Part shown: positions 24,848 through 34,897 of the stretch, in pieces | Layout: each line of letters opens with the position of its first letter | Numbering within the stretch: position 1 is the stretch's first letter | Source of the DNA: Sphingopyxis granuli NBRC 100800 | GTDB taxonomy: Bacteria; Pseudomonadota; Alphaproteobacteria; Sphingomonadales; Sphingomonadaceae | Assembly (NCBI RefSeq): GCF_001591045.1 | Contig: NZ_BCUA01000015.1 | Span: 1 to 63,527 of the forward strand | Reading direction: 5' to 3' | DNA length: 63,527 nucleotides | Position numbers and translations under genes: made by a program | The notes under the pieces: model-generated | Told to the model about the DNA's origin: nothing | The model's database searches: none | What the model saw: only the letters and a program-made list of their open reading frames with translations

Positions 24848-25023
24848 CGATGGAAACCGGCGCCAACATCCTGTGGTTCGCGATGGCCTTCACGTTGGTG
24901 CTGAGCGCGCTGGTCGTGCGGCGGCTGCCGGCGGCCGACTGGATCAAGATGGGGCTCGCCTGGGTGGCGATCTTCGCGCTCGTGTTCCTGGCGATCCGAA
25001 CCTATCAGCTCGCCGCGGGGTGA
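24844..25023 (+). CDS. Small two-helix membrane protein
   Basis: 59 residues starting ATG at 24844, overlapping the preceding stop by 4 nt (ATGA), which strongly supports translation. Two predicted membrane helices: NILWFAMAFTLVLSALVV (about 8-25) and MGLAWVAIFALVFLAI (about 36-51), joined by a basic turn (RRLPAADWIK). No known domain recognised. Its position in the metG-tatD-MBL operon suggests a housekeeping membrane role, unknown. Confidence 0.8.
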   Translation: MTMETGANILWFAMAFTLVLSALVVRRLPAADWIKMGLAWVAIFALVFLAIRTYQLAAG

Positions 25024-25043
25024 GGTCCACCTCCCTTCCCGTA

Positions 25044-25084
25044 TCGAATGATATTTAACATAATATATATTATCGGATAAATAT
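25044..25084. promoter_or_regulatory. AT-rich palindromic promoter region of mazG
   Basis: A strikingly A+T-rich stretch within a GC-rich genome, including a perfect 14-bp palindrome at 25060-25073 (ATAATATATATTAT). It lies directly before the mazG start and is likely its promoter/operator. No Shine-Dalgarno is visible for the ATG at 25085, so the mRNA may be leaderless or nearly so (inference). Confidence 0.5.
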
Positions 25085-25867
25085 ATGCCCCAGGATGCGA
25101 CCGACTCCCTTCCATCCCCCATCGGCCGGCTGCTCGCGGTCATGCGGCGGTTGCGCGATCCCGACAGCGGATGCGAATGGGATCTGGCGCAGGATTTCGC
25201 GACGATCGCGCCCTATACGATCGAGGAAGCCTATGAGGTCGCCGACGCGATCGCCGGCGGCGATCCTGCCGCAATATGCGACGAACTCGGCGACCTGCTG
25301 CTTCAGGTCGTCTTTCACAGCCAGATCGCGGCCGACAAGGGCCTGTTTGATTTCGACGACGTCGCCACCGCGATCGCCGACAAGATGGAACGGCGCCATC
25401 CGCATATCTTCGGCGACGCCCGCACCGGCGAAGTCCGCCAGCAATGGGAGCAGATCAAGGCCGCCGAACGCGCCGCCGATGGACCCAAGGGCGCGCTCGA
25501 CGGCGTCGCGCTGTCGCTGCCCGCGCTGCTGCGTGCGCAGAAATTGCAGGCGCGCGCCGCGCGCGTCGGCTTCGACTGGCCCGACGCCGAAGGGCCGCGC
25601 GCCAAGATCGCCGAGGAACTGGCCGAAGTCATGGCGGCCGACAGCGATGCCGCGCGCTTCGAGGAGGTCGGCGACCTGCTGTTCGCGGCAGTCAACTATG
25701 CCCGCCACCTGGGCATCGACGCCGAAGAGGCGCTGCGCGCTGCGAACGACAAGTTCGCCCGGCGCTTTGCAGCCGTCGAGGCGCGCGCCGGGCCGGACAT
25801 GGGCGACCTGCCGCTCGACACGCTCGAGGCGCATTGGCAGGCGGTCAAGAAGGCTGAGCGGAGCTAA
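25085..25867 (+). CDS. mazG: Nucleoside triphosphate pyrophosphohydrolase MazG
   Basis: 260 residues with two MazG repeats. The first contains EEAYEVADAI and DELGDLLLQVVFHSQ (ExxE and ExxD metal ligands), then KMERRHPHIFGD and QWEQIKAAER; the second contains EELAEVMAA and EEVGDLLFAAVNYARHLGIDAEEALR with WQAVKKAE at the end. It hydrolyses non-canonical or excess NTPs to NMP and pyrophosphate. The 3' end overlaps the convergent lipoprotein gene by 23 bp. Confidence 0.94.
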   Translation: MPQDATDSLPSPIGRLLAVMRRLRDPDSGCEWDLAQDFATIAPYTIEEAYEVADAIAGGDPAAICDELGDLLLQVVFHSQIAADKGLFDFDDVATAIADKMERRHPHIFGDARTGEVRQQWEQIKAAERAADGPKGALDGVALSLPALLRAQKLQARAARVGFDWPDAEGPRAKIAEELAEVMAADSDAARFEEVGDLLFAAVNYARHLGIDAEEALRAANDKFARRFAAVEARAGPDMGDLPLDTLEAHWQAVKKAERS

Positions 25868-26327
25868 AGGCGGCGAGTTCGCTTTCAACCACCTTCCGCA
25901 TATCTCCCCCGAGCTTGGGAAGCAGCGCGCGCAGGCGGCCCGCCACCATTCGCCTGCGATCAGGGGTGCTGTTCGGCAAAGAATCCCATATCGCCGCCCT
26001 CAGAAGGAGTTCCACTCTGGTTTCTCCCATCGGCAGGGCGTCGGCCGCCATTATGACCGCTTCAAACGAGCATGGCGGCAGGTAAACGGGCTGCGGCGGC
26101 GCACCGATGAGAAAATAGTCGCGAATAACGCGTTCCCGCATCGAGCCGGATGGTCCCGAGATCAAGTCATGAACAGCCTCCACGCAGGCAGGCTTCTCCT
26201 CGACGCTCTCATTCATGTTGCGAGTCGCGGCGTCGCCGTCGTGGACGGTCCGATCGTCACCGCAGCCTTGCAGGGTCAAGGCCGCGAGGCACAGCCCCGC
26301 ACGGCGCAATCGGCGCGACGACTTCAT
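25845..26327 (-). CDS. Hypothetical lipoprotein
   Basis: 160 residues from ATG 26327, which overlaps the hflX stop by ATGA; longer upstream reading is only antisense-like low-complexity sequence. N-terminus MKSSRRLRRAGLCLAALTLQGCGDD has a basic start, hydrophobic core and lipobox LQGC (Cys about residue 21). The mature part has no recognised domain. Being coupled to hflX suggests coexpression with the ntr-hfq-hflX unit. Its 3' end overlaps mazG on the other strand. Confidence 0.72.
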   Translation of the reverse strand: MKSSRRLRRAGLCLAALTLQGCGDDRTVHDGDAATRNMNESVEEKPACVEAVHDLISGPSGSMRERVIRDYFLIGAPPQPVYLPPCSFEAVIMAADALPMGETRVELLLRAAIWDSLPNSTPDRRRMVAGRLRALLPKLGGDMRKVVESELAAFSSAQPS

Positions 26328-27655
26328 GCCCCCCACAGCCGTTCGAAGCGCGCGCGGTCGGCGGGGTCGAGCCGCACGGTCAGCAGATGGCCGTCGCCCT
26401 GCGGTTCGTCGGCCAGCACTTCGCCGCGCGCGTGCAGCCATGCCATCGCCTCGCCCTGATCGAAGCGCAGGCGCACACGCAGCAGTTCGTGCCGCGCGGT
26501 CAGTTCGGCGGCCATCAGGACGCGCGCTGCCTCGACCCCCTCGCCCGTCGCCGCGGAGATCGGCGCGACGTCGGGGCGACGCGCTGCCATCGCCTCGATC
26601 TCGGCGCGACGCTCGGGATCGGCGGTGTCTATCTTGTTCCATATCTCGATCTGCGCGATCGGTCGGGCGCGGTCTTCGCCATCCCCTTCACCGCCGCCTG
26701 CTTCATTGACGCCCAGCGAATCGAGAATCGCGCGCACATCGGCATATTGCGCGTCGGTGTCGGGATGAACGATGTCGCGGACGTGGACGATCAGGTCGGC
26801 GGTCGTGACCTCCTCCAGCGTCGCGCGGAAGGCCGCGACGAGTTCGGTCGGGAGGTCGGAGACGAATCCCACCGTGTCGGACAGGATCGCCTTGTCGATT
26901 CCAGGCAGGCGGATTTCGCGCATCGTCGGGTCGAGCGTCGCGAAGAGCATGTCTTCCGCCATGACGTCACTGCCGGTCAGCCGGTTGAAAAAGGTCGACT
27001 TTCCGGCATTGGTGTAGCCGACCAGCGCGATCACCGGCCACGGCGCGCGCTGCCGCTTGGCGCGCTGGAGCTGGCGCGTGCGGCGCGCATCGTCGAGCTG
27101 GCGGCGGATGCGCGCCATCCGGTTGCGGATCATTCGGCGGTCGGCCTCGATCTGCGTTTCGCCGGGACCGCCGAGAAAGCCGAAACCGCCGCGCTGGCGT
27201 TCGAGGTGGGTCCAGCTGCGCACCAGCCGCCCGGCCTGATAGTCGAGGTGGGCGAGTTCGACCTGAAGCCGCCCCTCCGCCGTCGCGGCGCGTTCGCCGA
27301 AGATTTCGAGGATCAGCCCGGTACGATCGATCACCTTGGCGCCGAACTCGGTTTCGAGATTGCGTTGCTGGATCGCGGTCAGGGCCGCGTCGACGATGAC
27401 GAGCTGCGCCGCGTTTTCGGCGATGCCGGGCTTGATCGCCTCGATCTGGCCGGCGCCGATCAGCGTCGCGGCGCGCGTCTGGCGCAGACGTAGCGGATGC
27501 ACGGCCACCACATCGAGACCGATGGCCAGCGCGAGCCCTTTCGCTTCGGCAACGCGCGCGTCGAGGTCGCGCGAAAGCCCCTGCCCGTGCCATTCGGGCA
27601 CGACCAGCACCGCCGCGGCACCGCGCGTCACCTCGCCCTGTGCGGCGTCGTCCAT
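26324..27655 (-). CDS. hflX: GTPase HflX
   Basis: 443 residues from ATG 27655 (MDDAAQGE). The N-terminal HflX domain includes ATLIGAGQIEAIK and VIDRTGLILEIFGERA; the middle has GGPGETQIEADRRMIRNR; the G domain has the P-loop ALVGYTNAGKSTFFN, DTVGFVSDLP (G3) and NKID (G4). HflX splits or rescues stalled 70S ribosomes under stress. It lies 4 nt after the hfq stop, the classic hfq-hflX pair, and overlaps the downstream lipoprotein start. Confidence 0.95.
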   Translation of the reverse strand: MDDAAQGEVTRGAAAVLVVPEWHGQGLSRDLDARVAEAKGLALAIGLDVVAVHPLRLRQTRAATLIGAGQIEAIKPGIAENAAQLVIVDAALTAIQQRNLETEFGAKVIDRTGLILEIFGERAATAEGRLQVELAHLDYQAGRLVRSWTHLERQRGGFGFLGGPGETQIEADRRMIRNRMARIRRQLDDARRTRQLQRAKRQRAPWPVIALVGYTNAGKSTFFNRLTGSDVMAEDMLFATLDPTMREIRLPGIDKAILSDTVGFVSDLPTELVAAFRATLEEVTTADLIVHVRDIVHPDTDAQYADVRAILDSLGVNEAGGGEGDGEDRARPIAQIEIWNKIDTADPERRAEIEAMAARRPDVAPISAATGEGVEAARVLMAAELTARHELLRVRLRFDQGEAMAWLHARGEVLADEPQGDGHLLTVRLDPADRARFERLWGA

Positions 27656-27659
27656 TGGA

Positions 27660-28154
27660 TCAGTCGCCGGAGTCGCCTTCCCCGCTGTCGGCCAGATTGA
27701 TCGGACCGTTCGGCTGCACCGTCGAGATCGCATGCTTGTAGACGAGCTGAACCTGCCGTTCGCGCTCGAGCAGCATGCAGAACAGGTCGAACGCAACGAT
27801 ATCGCCCTGCAGCATCACACCGTTGACGAGGAACATCGTCACCGATTCCTCGGACCGGCGCACCGCGTTCAGGAACACGTCCTGCAACGCCTTCCCCTTG
27901 CTGGGCGGCGCGTCGCGGACATTGTCGCCGAGCAGCGCCAGGTCGAAATCGTGCGACGGCATGATCGTCGAGATCGCATGCTTGTAGACAAGCTGCGACT
28001 GCCCGTCGCGGCGGAGCAGCAGCGAGAAATTGTCGAACCAGGTGATGATCCCCTGAAGCTTGACGCCCTTGACGAGGAACATCGTCACCGGGGTCTTGCT
28101 GCGGCGCAGGGCGTTTAGGAAAAGATCTTGAAGATTCTGGGTTTTATCGGACAC
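27660..28154 (-). CDS. hfq: Tandem (two-domain) RNA chaperone Hfq
   Basis: 164 residues from GTG 28154, which has AGGAGG at good spacing. Two complete Sm-like domains: residues about 5-67 ([12 protein letters not shown] ... [16 protein letters not shown] ... [10 protein letters not shown]) and about 88-149 ([12 protein letters not shown] ... [16 protein letters not shown] ... [10 protein letters not shown]). The offset is exactly 82 residues, half the protein. Both keep the rim RR and the Sm2 YKHAIST motif; domain 2 replaces the distal-face Lys of KLQG with Met. Normal Hfq is a hexamer of single domains; three copies of this chain could build one ring. RNA chaperone for sRNA-mRNA pairing. Confidence 0.95.
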   Translation of the reverse strand: MSDKTQNLQDLFLNALRRSKTPVTMFLVKGVKLQGIITWFDNFSLLLRRDGQSQLVYKHAISTIMPSHDFDLALLGDNVRDAPPSKGKALQDVFLNAVRRSEESVTMFLVNGVMLQGDIVAFDLFCMLLERERQVQLVYKHAISTVQPNGPINLADSGEGDSGD

Positions 28155-28398
28155 ATTGGCCTCCTGTTCTTGGCGGCAAAAGCCGCAGCGCGACACCGGC
28201 GGCGCCGGCAGCCTGCATCTTCGCAGGCGCAATATGGGGCAAAGCGCGGCACAGGTCCAGTGGACTCTATACTATGGAAAAGGCGGGATGTTCCCGCGAA
28301 GCGGGTCCGAAGCGCACGCTTGTCGCCGGAGCCCGCTCCGACCGGTGTCATTTCGAACCGGTCGGCGACGGTTCTCGGCGCGCGTTCGCCCACCCAGG

Positions 28399-28545
28399 GC
28401 GGCGTGCCATAAACCTGCACCGCCCCTTTTTCCATTCGTGTCGAGCGAAGTCGAGACGCCATCGGCCTTGCGCCATGCTGATGGGTGTCTCGACTTCGCT
28501 CGACACGAACGGGACGAGGGGTCAGATTTAAGGCTCGATGCTTTA
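28399..28545. repeat. Dispersed palindromic element, copy A
   Basis: 147-bp element with a perfect 23-bp inverted repeat (28435-28457 and 28487-28509) around a 29-nt spacer, flanked by unique sides (GCGGCGTGCCATAAACCTGC on the left and TCAGATTTAAGGCTCGATGC on the right). The whole segment recurs in reverse orientation at 54448-54584. Confidence 0.9.
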
Positions 28546-28553
28546 GAAAGACT

Positions 28554-28590
28554 CGTCATTGCGAGCGGCAAAGCCGCGCGGCAATCCAAA
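28554..28590. repeat. Fragment of CGTCATTGCGAG-type repeat
   Basis: Begins CGTCATTGCGAGCGGC and ends CGGCAATCC, a shortened relative of the inverted-repeat element at 39842-39935. It lies immediately beside the palindromic element and before the ntrX stop. Confidence 0.6.
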
Positions 28591-28601
28591 GTCATCAGGG
28601 T

Positions 28602-29981
28602 CTAGCCGTCGCCGTCGGGATGCTCGGTGAGGCCCAGCAGCTTGAGTTTGCGGTGCAGCGCGGAGCGTTCCATGCCGATGAAGGTCGCGGTGCGCGAGAT
28701 ATTGCCCGAGAACCGGTTGATCTGGATGCGCAGATATTCGCGCTCGAAATTCTCGCGCGCTTCCTTGAGCGGGATCGCGGTGATCGATTCGGCGTGCGGC
28801 AGGATATCGGTGCCGCCCCGCATCAGCTCGGCCGGCAGCATGTCGGCGTCGATCCGCGCCAGCCGGTCGCTGGGCGCGAGGATCATCACGCGTTCGATCA
28901 CGTTGCGCAGTTCGCGCACATTGCCCGGCCAGTCGTGCGCCTGGAGCGCCGCCATCGCCTCTGCGCTGATCTCCGGCGGCGGGACGCGGCGGTCGGCGGC
29001 GTAGCGCCGCACGAAATGATCGGACAGGCTGGCGATGTCGTCGCGCCGTTCCCGCAGCGGCGGGATATGCACCGGCACGACGTTGAGCCGATAATAGAGG
29101 TCCTCGCGAAACCGTCCCTCGGCGATCTCGATCTTCAGGTCGCGCGCCGACCCCGAAATGATGCGGACATCGACGCGGATCATCGTGCGTCCGCCGACGC
29201 GGTTGAAGCTCTGGTCGGTCAGCACGCGCAGGATCTTGCCCTGCGTGGTCAGCGGCATGTCGGCGACCTCGTCGAGGAACAGAGTGCCACCGTGCGCCTG
29301 TTCGAGCAGGCCGACACGGATCGAGCCATCGTCCGATTCGGTCCCGAAAAGCTCTGCCTCCACCGTCTCGGGGTCCATGCGTGCCGACGAAATCACGCGG
29401 AAGGGCGCGGTCTGCCGCCCGCTCCAGCCGTGCAGGACGCGCGCGGCAACCTCCTTCCCCACTCCCGGCGCGCCGGTGATGAGGACGCGGCTGCCGGTCC
29501 CCGCCACGCGCTTCAGCGTCGCACGGACATTGTTGATCGCGGCGCTGGTGCCGGTCAGTTCGTCGGCCGGGCCAGCCTTTTCGCGAAGCTGCTCATATTC
29601 GAACTTCAGCCGCTCGCTTTCGGTGGCGCGCGCGACAAGATGCAGCAGGCGCTCGGCCTCGAACGGCTTTTCGATGAAATCGAAGGCACCGCGGCGGATC
29701 GCCGCCACCGCGGTATCGAGCCCGCCATGGCCCGAAATCACGATGATCGGCAGCGTCGGGTCGAACGCCTTGATCGCCTCGACCAGCCCGAGCCCGTCGA
29801 GCCGTGATCCCTGGAGCCAGACGTCGATCAGCGCGAGCGACGGGCGGCGCTGGCGGACGGCTTCGAGCGCGGCGTCGCTGTCCGACGCGGTGCGCGCCTC
29901 ATAGCCCTCGTCCTCCATGACCCCGGCCACCAGCTCGCAGATGTCGCGTTCGTCGTCGACGATCAAAATATCAAGCGCCAT
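28602..29981 (-). CDS. ntrX: Nitrogen regulation response regulator NtrX
   Basis: 459 residues: receiver domain (about 1-120, phospho-Asp in LALIDVWLQG, Lys in FIEKPFEAE), AAA+ sigma-54-type central domain and Fis-like HTH (NISRTATFIGMERSALHRKLKLLG). Walker A is GAPGVGKE, Walker B GGTLFLDEVADMP, and the sensor region has RFREDLYYRLNVVP. The GAFTGA loop for sigma-54 contact is replaced by GTESDDGSIRVG, so direct sigma-54 activation is doubtful, as noted for other alphaproteobacterial NtrX. Overlaps the ntrY 3' end by 11 nt. Partner of NtrY. Confidence 0.95.
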   Translation of the reverse strand: MALDILIVDDERDICELVAGVMEDEGYEARTASDSDAALEAVRQRRPSLALIDVWLQGSRLDGLGLVEAIKAFDPTLPIIVISGHGGLDTAVAAIRRGAFDFIEKPFEAERLLHLVARATESERLKFEYEQLREKAGPADELTGTSAAINNVRATLKRVAGTGSRVLITGAPGVGKEVAARVLHGWSGRQTAPFRVISSARMDPETVEAELFGTESDDGSIRVGLLEQAHGGTLFLDEVADMPLTTQGKILRVLTDQSFNRVGGRTMIRVDVRIISGSARDLKIEIAEGRFREDLYYRLNVVPVHIPPLRERRDDIASLSDHFVRRYAADRRVPPPEISAEAMAALQAHDWPGNVRELRNVIERVMILAPSDRLARIDADMLPAELMRGGTDILPHAESITAIPLKEARENFEREYLRIQINRFSGNISRTATFIGMERSALHRKLKLLGLTEHPDGDG

Positions 29982-32262
29982 GATCTTCTCTATCCTGTCG
30001 GGTGCGGATGCGGCCCGGAACCGATTCCGCCTGTCCTGTCGATCCCCCTCCCCCTTTTCCGGCCAGCGGGCGCAGCCGGTCGGGATGCAGCGTCAGCGTG
30101 ACGCAAGTCCCCTGTCCCGCCGGATTGTCGGTGAATTCCAGCTCGCCATAATGTTGTTCGACGATCTTCTTGACGATCGCGAGCCCCAGCCCGGTGCCGC
30201 CCCGCCGCGTCGTCATATAGGGTTCGGCGATGGCGTCGCGCGCCTCCGGCAGGCCGATGCCGTCATCGGCGACGGTAATGCGCACCGCTCCGTCGTCGGT
30301 CGTCTCAAGGCTCGCCTCGACCCGGCCCACCGCCGGTTCGGTCGAATCCTTGTATTTCTCTTCAATAGCTTCGACCGCGTTCTTGACGATATTCGTCAAG
30401 GCTTGCGACAGCAGGCGCCGGTCGCACACCAGCGGGTCTATCTCGCCCGGCGTACGGATGCGAAAGGCGATGTCGGGCTTGGCGACCTCGAACAGGAAGA
30501 CGGCCTGGCGCAGGATGTCGCGGGGGTCCTCGACCCCAAATGTCGGCTTGGGCATGCGCGCGAAGCTGGAGAATTCGTCGACCATCCGGCGCATGTCGTG
30601 CACCTGCCGGATCACCGTGTCGGTCAGCTTGCGGAAGGTCGCGGTGTCGCCCTCGACCTTGTCGCCGAAACGGCGCTGGAGGCGTTCGGCGGCGAGCTGG
30701 ATCGGGGTCAGCGGATTCTTGATCTCGTGCGCGATGCGCCGCGCGACGTCGGACCAGGCAGCGCGGCGCTGGTCGAGAAGCTGCTGGGTGATGTCTTCGA
30801 AGCTGAGGACGAAGCCATCGCCCTGCGCAACCGCCTTGGCGGCGAGCGTCGCGGGCTCGGCATCCTTGCGCGCAAGCTGGACGATCGCCTCATGCTCCTC
30901 GCTGTCGAGCAGGCGCGCGAGTTCGGGGGCCACCTCGGCGAGCGGGCGGCCGGTCAGCCCGTCGCCATCGGGTTCGATCAGCCGCTCCGCGGCCGCGTTG
31001 GCGAGCAGGATGCGGTGATCGGTATCGACCGAAATCACAGCCGACGACACGCCGCTCAGCACCGCTTCGATGAAGCTCCGCCGTGCCTCGAGCTGTTCGT
31101 TGACGTTGACAAGGGCGCTCGTCTGGCCTTCGAGCTGCTCGGTCATGCGGTTGAAGGCGCGGGTCAGCACCGCGATCTCGTCGTCGCGGCGCGGCGGCGA
31201 GACGCGGACCGACAGATCGCCGCCCGCCGCGGTGCGAGTGGCGCCGATCAGCGTGCCGAGCGGCCGGACGATGCGGTCGGCGACGACGATCGCCGCGATC
31301 ACCGCCAGCGCGAGCAGCAGCAGCGATCCGAGATAGAGCGCGCCGTTGAACTGCAACTGCAACTGCTGCGATCGTTCGAACAGGTCGTTATAGTCGGCGA
31401 GGACGTTGCTGGCGCGGAGCGATTGCTGGAACCCGGGCACGTTGAAGTCGCGCGATGCGTAGAGATAGGCGCGCCGCGTCCCCGGCAATCGCGTCGCCGC
31501 CTCGATCCGGTCGGGCTGGCGGACGACGACGACGTCCTCGCCGGCGTCGAGCCGGGCAAGGATCGCCGGTGAAAGCCGGTTCTCCGCCTCGCGGTCGTCG
31601 GGATTGATCGCCGCCGCGGTGCGCGCGACATTGTCGACCCCGATCTCGATGATCGCCGATTCATTCAGGTTTCGGACGACGACCTGCTGGAAATAATAGT
31701 TGGAGAAACCGGGATCGTCGGTCGAAGCGCGCTGGAGAAAGGCGCCGAGGTCCTTCGCCATCGCGCCGGTGTTCGCCGCGACTTCGCGCTGGTTCTCCTG
31801 ATAATAGCCTTCGGCAAGGCTGGCGGCATTTTCGAACATGCCGCGCGAGCGGTCGGAGAACCAGAAATCGACGCCATATTGGAACAGCAAAGAGGCGAAG
31901 ATCACGACAAGCAGCGTCGGGACCGCCGCGATCAGGGAGAACAGCGCGACGAGGCGGACGTGGAGGCGACCGTTGCCGCCACCCATCGACCGCGTCGCGC
32001 GCGCCCGGGCGATGCGGCTGCCGACCAGCACGATCAGCGCCATCGCCGGCACAAGGTTGGCGACCATGATCGCCGCGACCAGCGCCGGGGTCAGCAGCCG
32101 CTCGCTCTGCGCGTCGCCGGTGACGAAGATATAGGTCGCGATCGCAACGCTGGCGATCACCGCCAGCGTGTAATATTCGGGCGCGGCAAAGCGCCAGATC
32201 CCCGAGCGAGCGGCCGCATCGTCCGAATCGATATCGAGGGCGAGGCGGGCCGGCTGCACCAT
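29971..32262 (-). CDS. ntrY: Nitrogen regulation sensor histidine kinase NtrY
   Basis: 763 residues from ATG 32262 (MVQPARLALD). Several N-terminal membrane helices (about 30-50, 60-90, 100-125), a periplasmic region, another helix near residue 315, then HAMP (IVRPLGTLIGATR), PAS (SAVISVDTDHRILLANAAAERL), HisKA with RRIAHEIKNPLTPIQL (phospho-His) and HATPase with NIVKNAVEAIEE, ADDGIGLP and TTRRGGTGLGLAI. Autophosphorylates and controls NtrX in response to nitrogen or redox state. The C-terminal tail is Gly-rich and overlaps ntrX. Confidence 0.95.
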   Translation of the reverse strand: MVQPARLALDIDSDDAAARSGIWRFAAPEYYTLAVIASVAIATYIFVTGDAQSERLLTPALVAAIMVANLVPAMALIVLVGSRIARARATRSMGGGNGRLHVRLVALFSLIAAVPTLLVVIFASLLFQYGVDFWFSDRSRGMFENAASLAEGYYQENQREVAANTGAMAKDLGAFLQRASTDDPGFSNYYFQQVVVRNLNESAIIEIGVDNVARTAAAINPDDREAENRLSPAILARLDAGEDVVVVRQPDRIEAATRLPGTRRAYLYASRDFNVPGFQQSLRASNVLADYNDLFERSQQLQLQFNGALYLGSLLLLALAVIAAIVVADRIVRPLGTLIGATRTAAGGDLSVRVSPPRRDDEIAVLTRAFNRMTEQLEGQTSALVNVNEQLEARRSFIEAVLSGVSSAVISVDTDHRILLANAAAERLIEPDGDGLTGRPLAEVAPELARLLDSEEHEAIVQLARKDAEPATLAAKAVAQGDGFVLSFEDITQQLLDQRRAAWSDVARRIAHEIKNPLTPIQLAAERLQRRFGDKVEGDTATFRKLTDTVIRQVHDMRRMVDEFSSFARMPKPTFGVEDPRDILRQAVFLFEVAKPDIAFRIRTPGEIDPLVCDRRLLSQALTNIVKNAVEAIEEKYKDSTEPAVGRVEASLETTDDGAVRITVADDGIGLPEARDAIAEPYMTTRRGGTGLGLAIVKKIVEQHYGELEFTDNPAGQGTCVTLTLHPDRLRPLAGKGGGGSTGQAESVPGRIRTRQDREDHGA

Positions 32263-32378
32263 ATGTTGCGTCGATACGACAAAGCTGTTGCATAGAGAAC
32301 ACACAAACTGCGTTATTTTTGCCGACCGGCGCGCCCGCCGCCCGGTCCGGCGCGGGATTTTGTGGCTGCGGCGCCCGC

Positions 32379-33805
<1,427 letters not shown>

Positions 33806-33809
<4 letters not shown>

Positions 33810-34897
33810 GGCGTCCCTTTCCGCCCGGCCGCCGGCAGATGGACGCGGAAGCGCGTCCAGTCGCCGTCGCGGACATGCTGCACCGTCCCGCCCATGTCGC
33901 GCGCCAGCTTGGCAACAAGCGCGAGGCCGAGGCCGCGCCCATCGCGCTTGGTGGTCACGAAGGGCGCGAACAGGTCGCCGCGCATGTCCATCGGCACGCC
34001 GGGGCCATTGTCGCTGACGCTGAGTTCGATCGGCAGCGCGATGCGCCCGCGCCCGTCGCCATTGTCGATCGACAGGCCGTGGCGATAGGCGGTGGCGATG
34101 CGCACCACCCCGTCGTCGCGCCCCGCCAGCGCCTCGCACGCGTTGGTGACGAGGTTGAGCAATATCTGAACCATGGCGTCATGATTACCGAGCACCAGCG
34201 GCAGCGACGGGTCGAAATCCTCGGTGAAGCGAACGCCGGGGAATTGCCGGGCGCGCGCGGTTTCCATCGCCTGATGGATCGGCGGATAGAGGTTGATCGC
34301 CGAACAGGCGAGCGGTCCGCCGCGCGAGATATGTTCCATCTGGTCGATCAATGTCGCGATCCGGTCGACCTCGGCGCAGATCAGCGTCGTGAAACGTTCG
34401 CCGCCCGCATCGACCTGCCGCGCGAGAAGCTGCGCCGCGCCCTTGATGCCGGCGAGCGGGTTCTTGACCTCGTGCGCGAGCATCGCGGCAGCGGCGCCCG
34501 CGGCGCGGCCCGAACGGCCGATCGCGCCGCCCATCAGTTCGGCCTCGCTGTCCGAAGGAATGAGCGCCAGGATGCGGTGCCCCGCTGTGCCATAGGGCAC
34601 CATCTGCATGTCGACGACGATCGTCCGGCGCCCACCGACCGCGATCTCGGCCCGGTGCGCGAACAGCGCCGCGGTCGCGGGGTCGTTCATCCGCTGCCGA
34701 TAGCCGCGGTCGAGGGCGATGACGTCATGGATGCGGCGCCCGACCATCGCCGACCGCCCAGTATTGCAAAGCTGTTCGGCGGCGGCGTTGACGAACAGCA
34801 CCACACCGCCGCGGTCGATCAGCAGGGTCGCGACCGGGTGCGACTGGATGAATTCGTCATGATCGAAGCTGGGGATGCTCGACGTGAGCGCGGTCAC
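33806..34897 (-). CDS. ntrB: Nitrogen regulation histidine kinase NtrB
   Basis: 363-residue soluble kinase. N-terminal PAS domain ([21 protein letters not shown]), HisKA with [20 protein letters not shown] (phospho-His) and HATPase with [22 protein letters not shown] and [14 protein letters not shown]. It phosphorylates NtrC when PII is uridylylated (low nitrogen). Overlaps dusB upstream and ntrC downstream by 4 nt each, so dusB-ntrB-ntrC is one coupled operon. Confidence 0.96.

Larger units (their letters stand above)
28155..28601. other. Repeat-filled gap between hfq and ntrX
   Basis: 447 bp between two minus-strand genes. It contains the palindromic element at 28399-28545, a fragment of another dispersed repeat at 28554-28590, and presumably the hfq promoter. 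No gene is seen in it. Confidence 0.6.
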
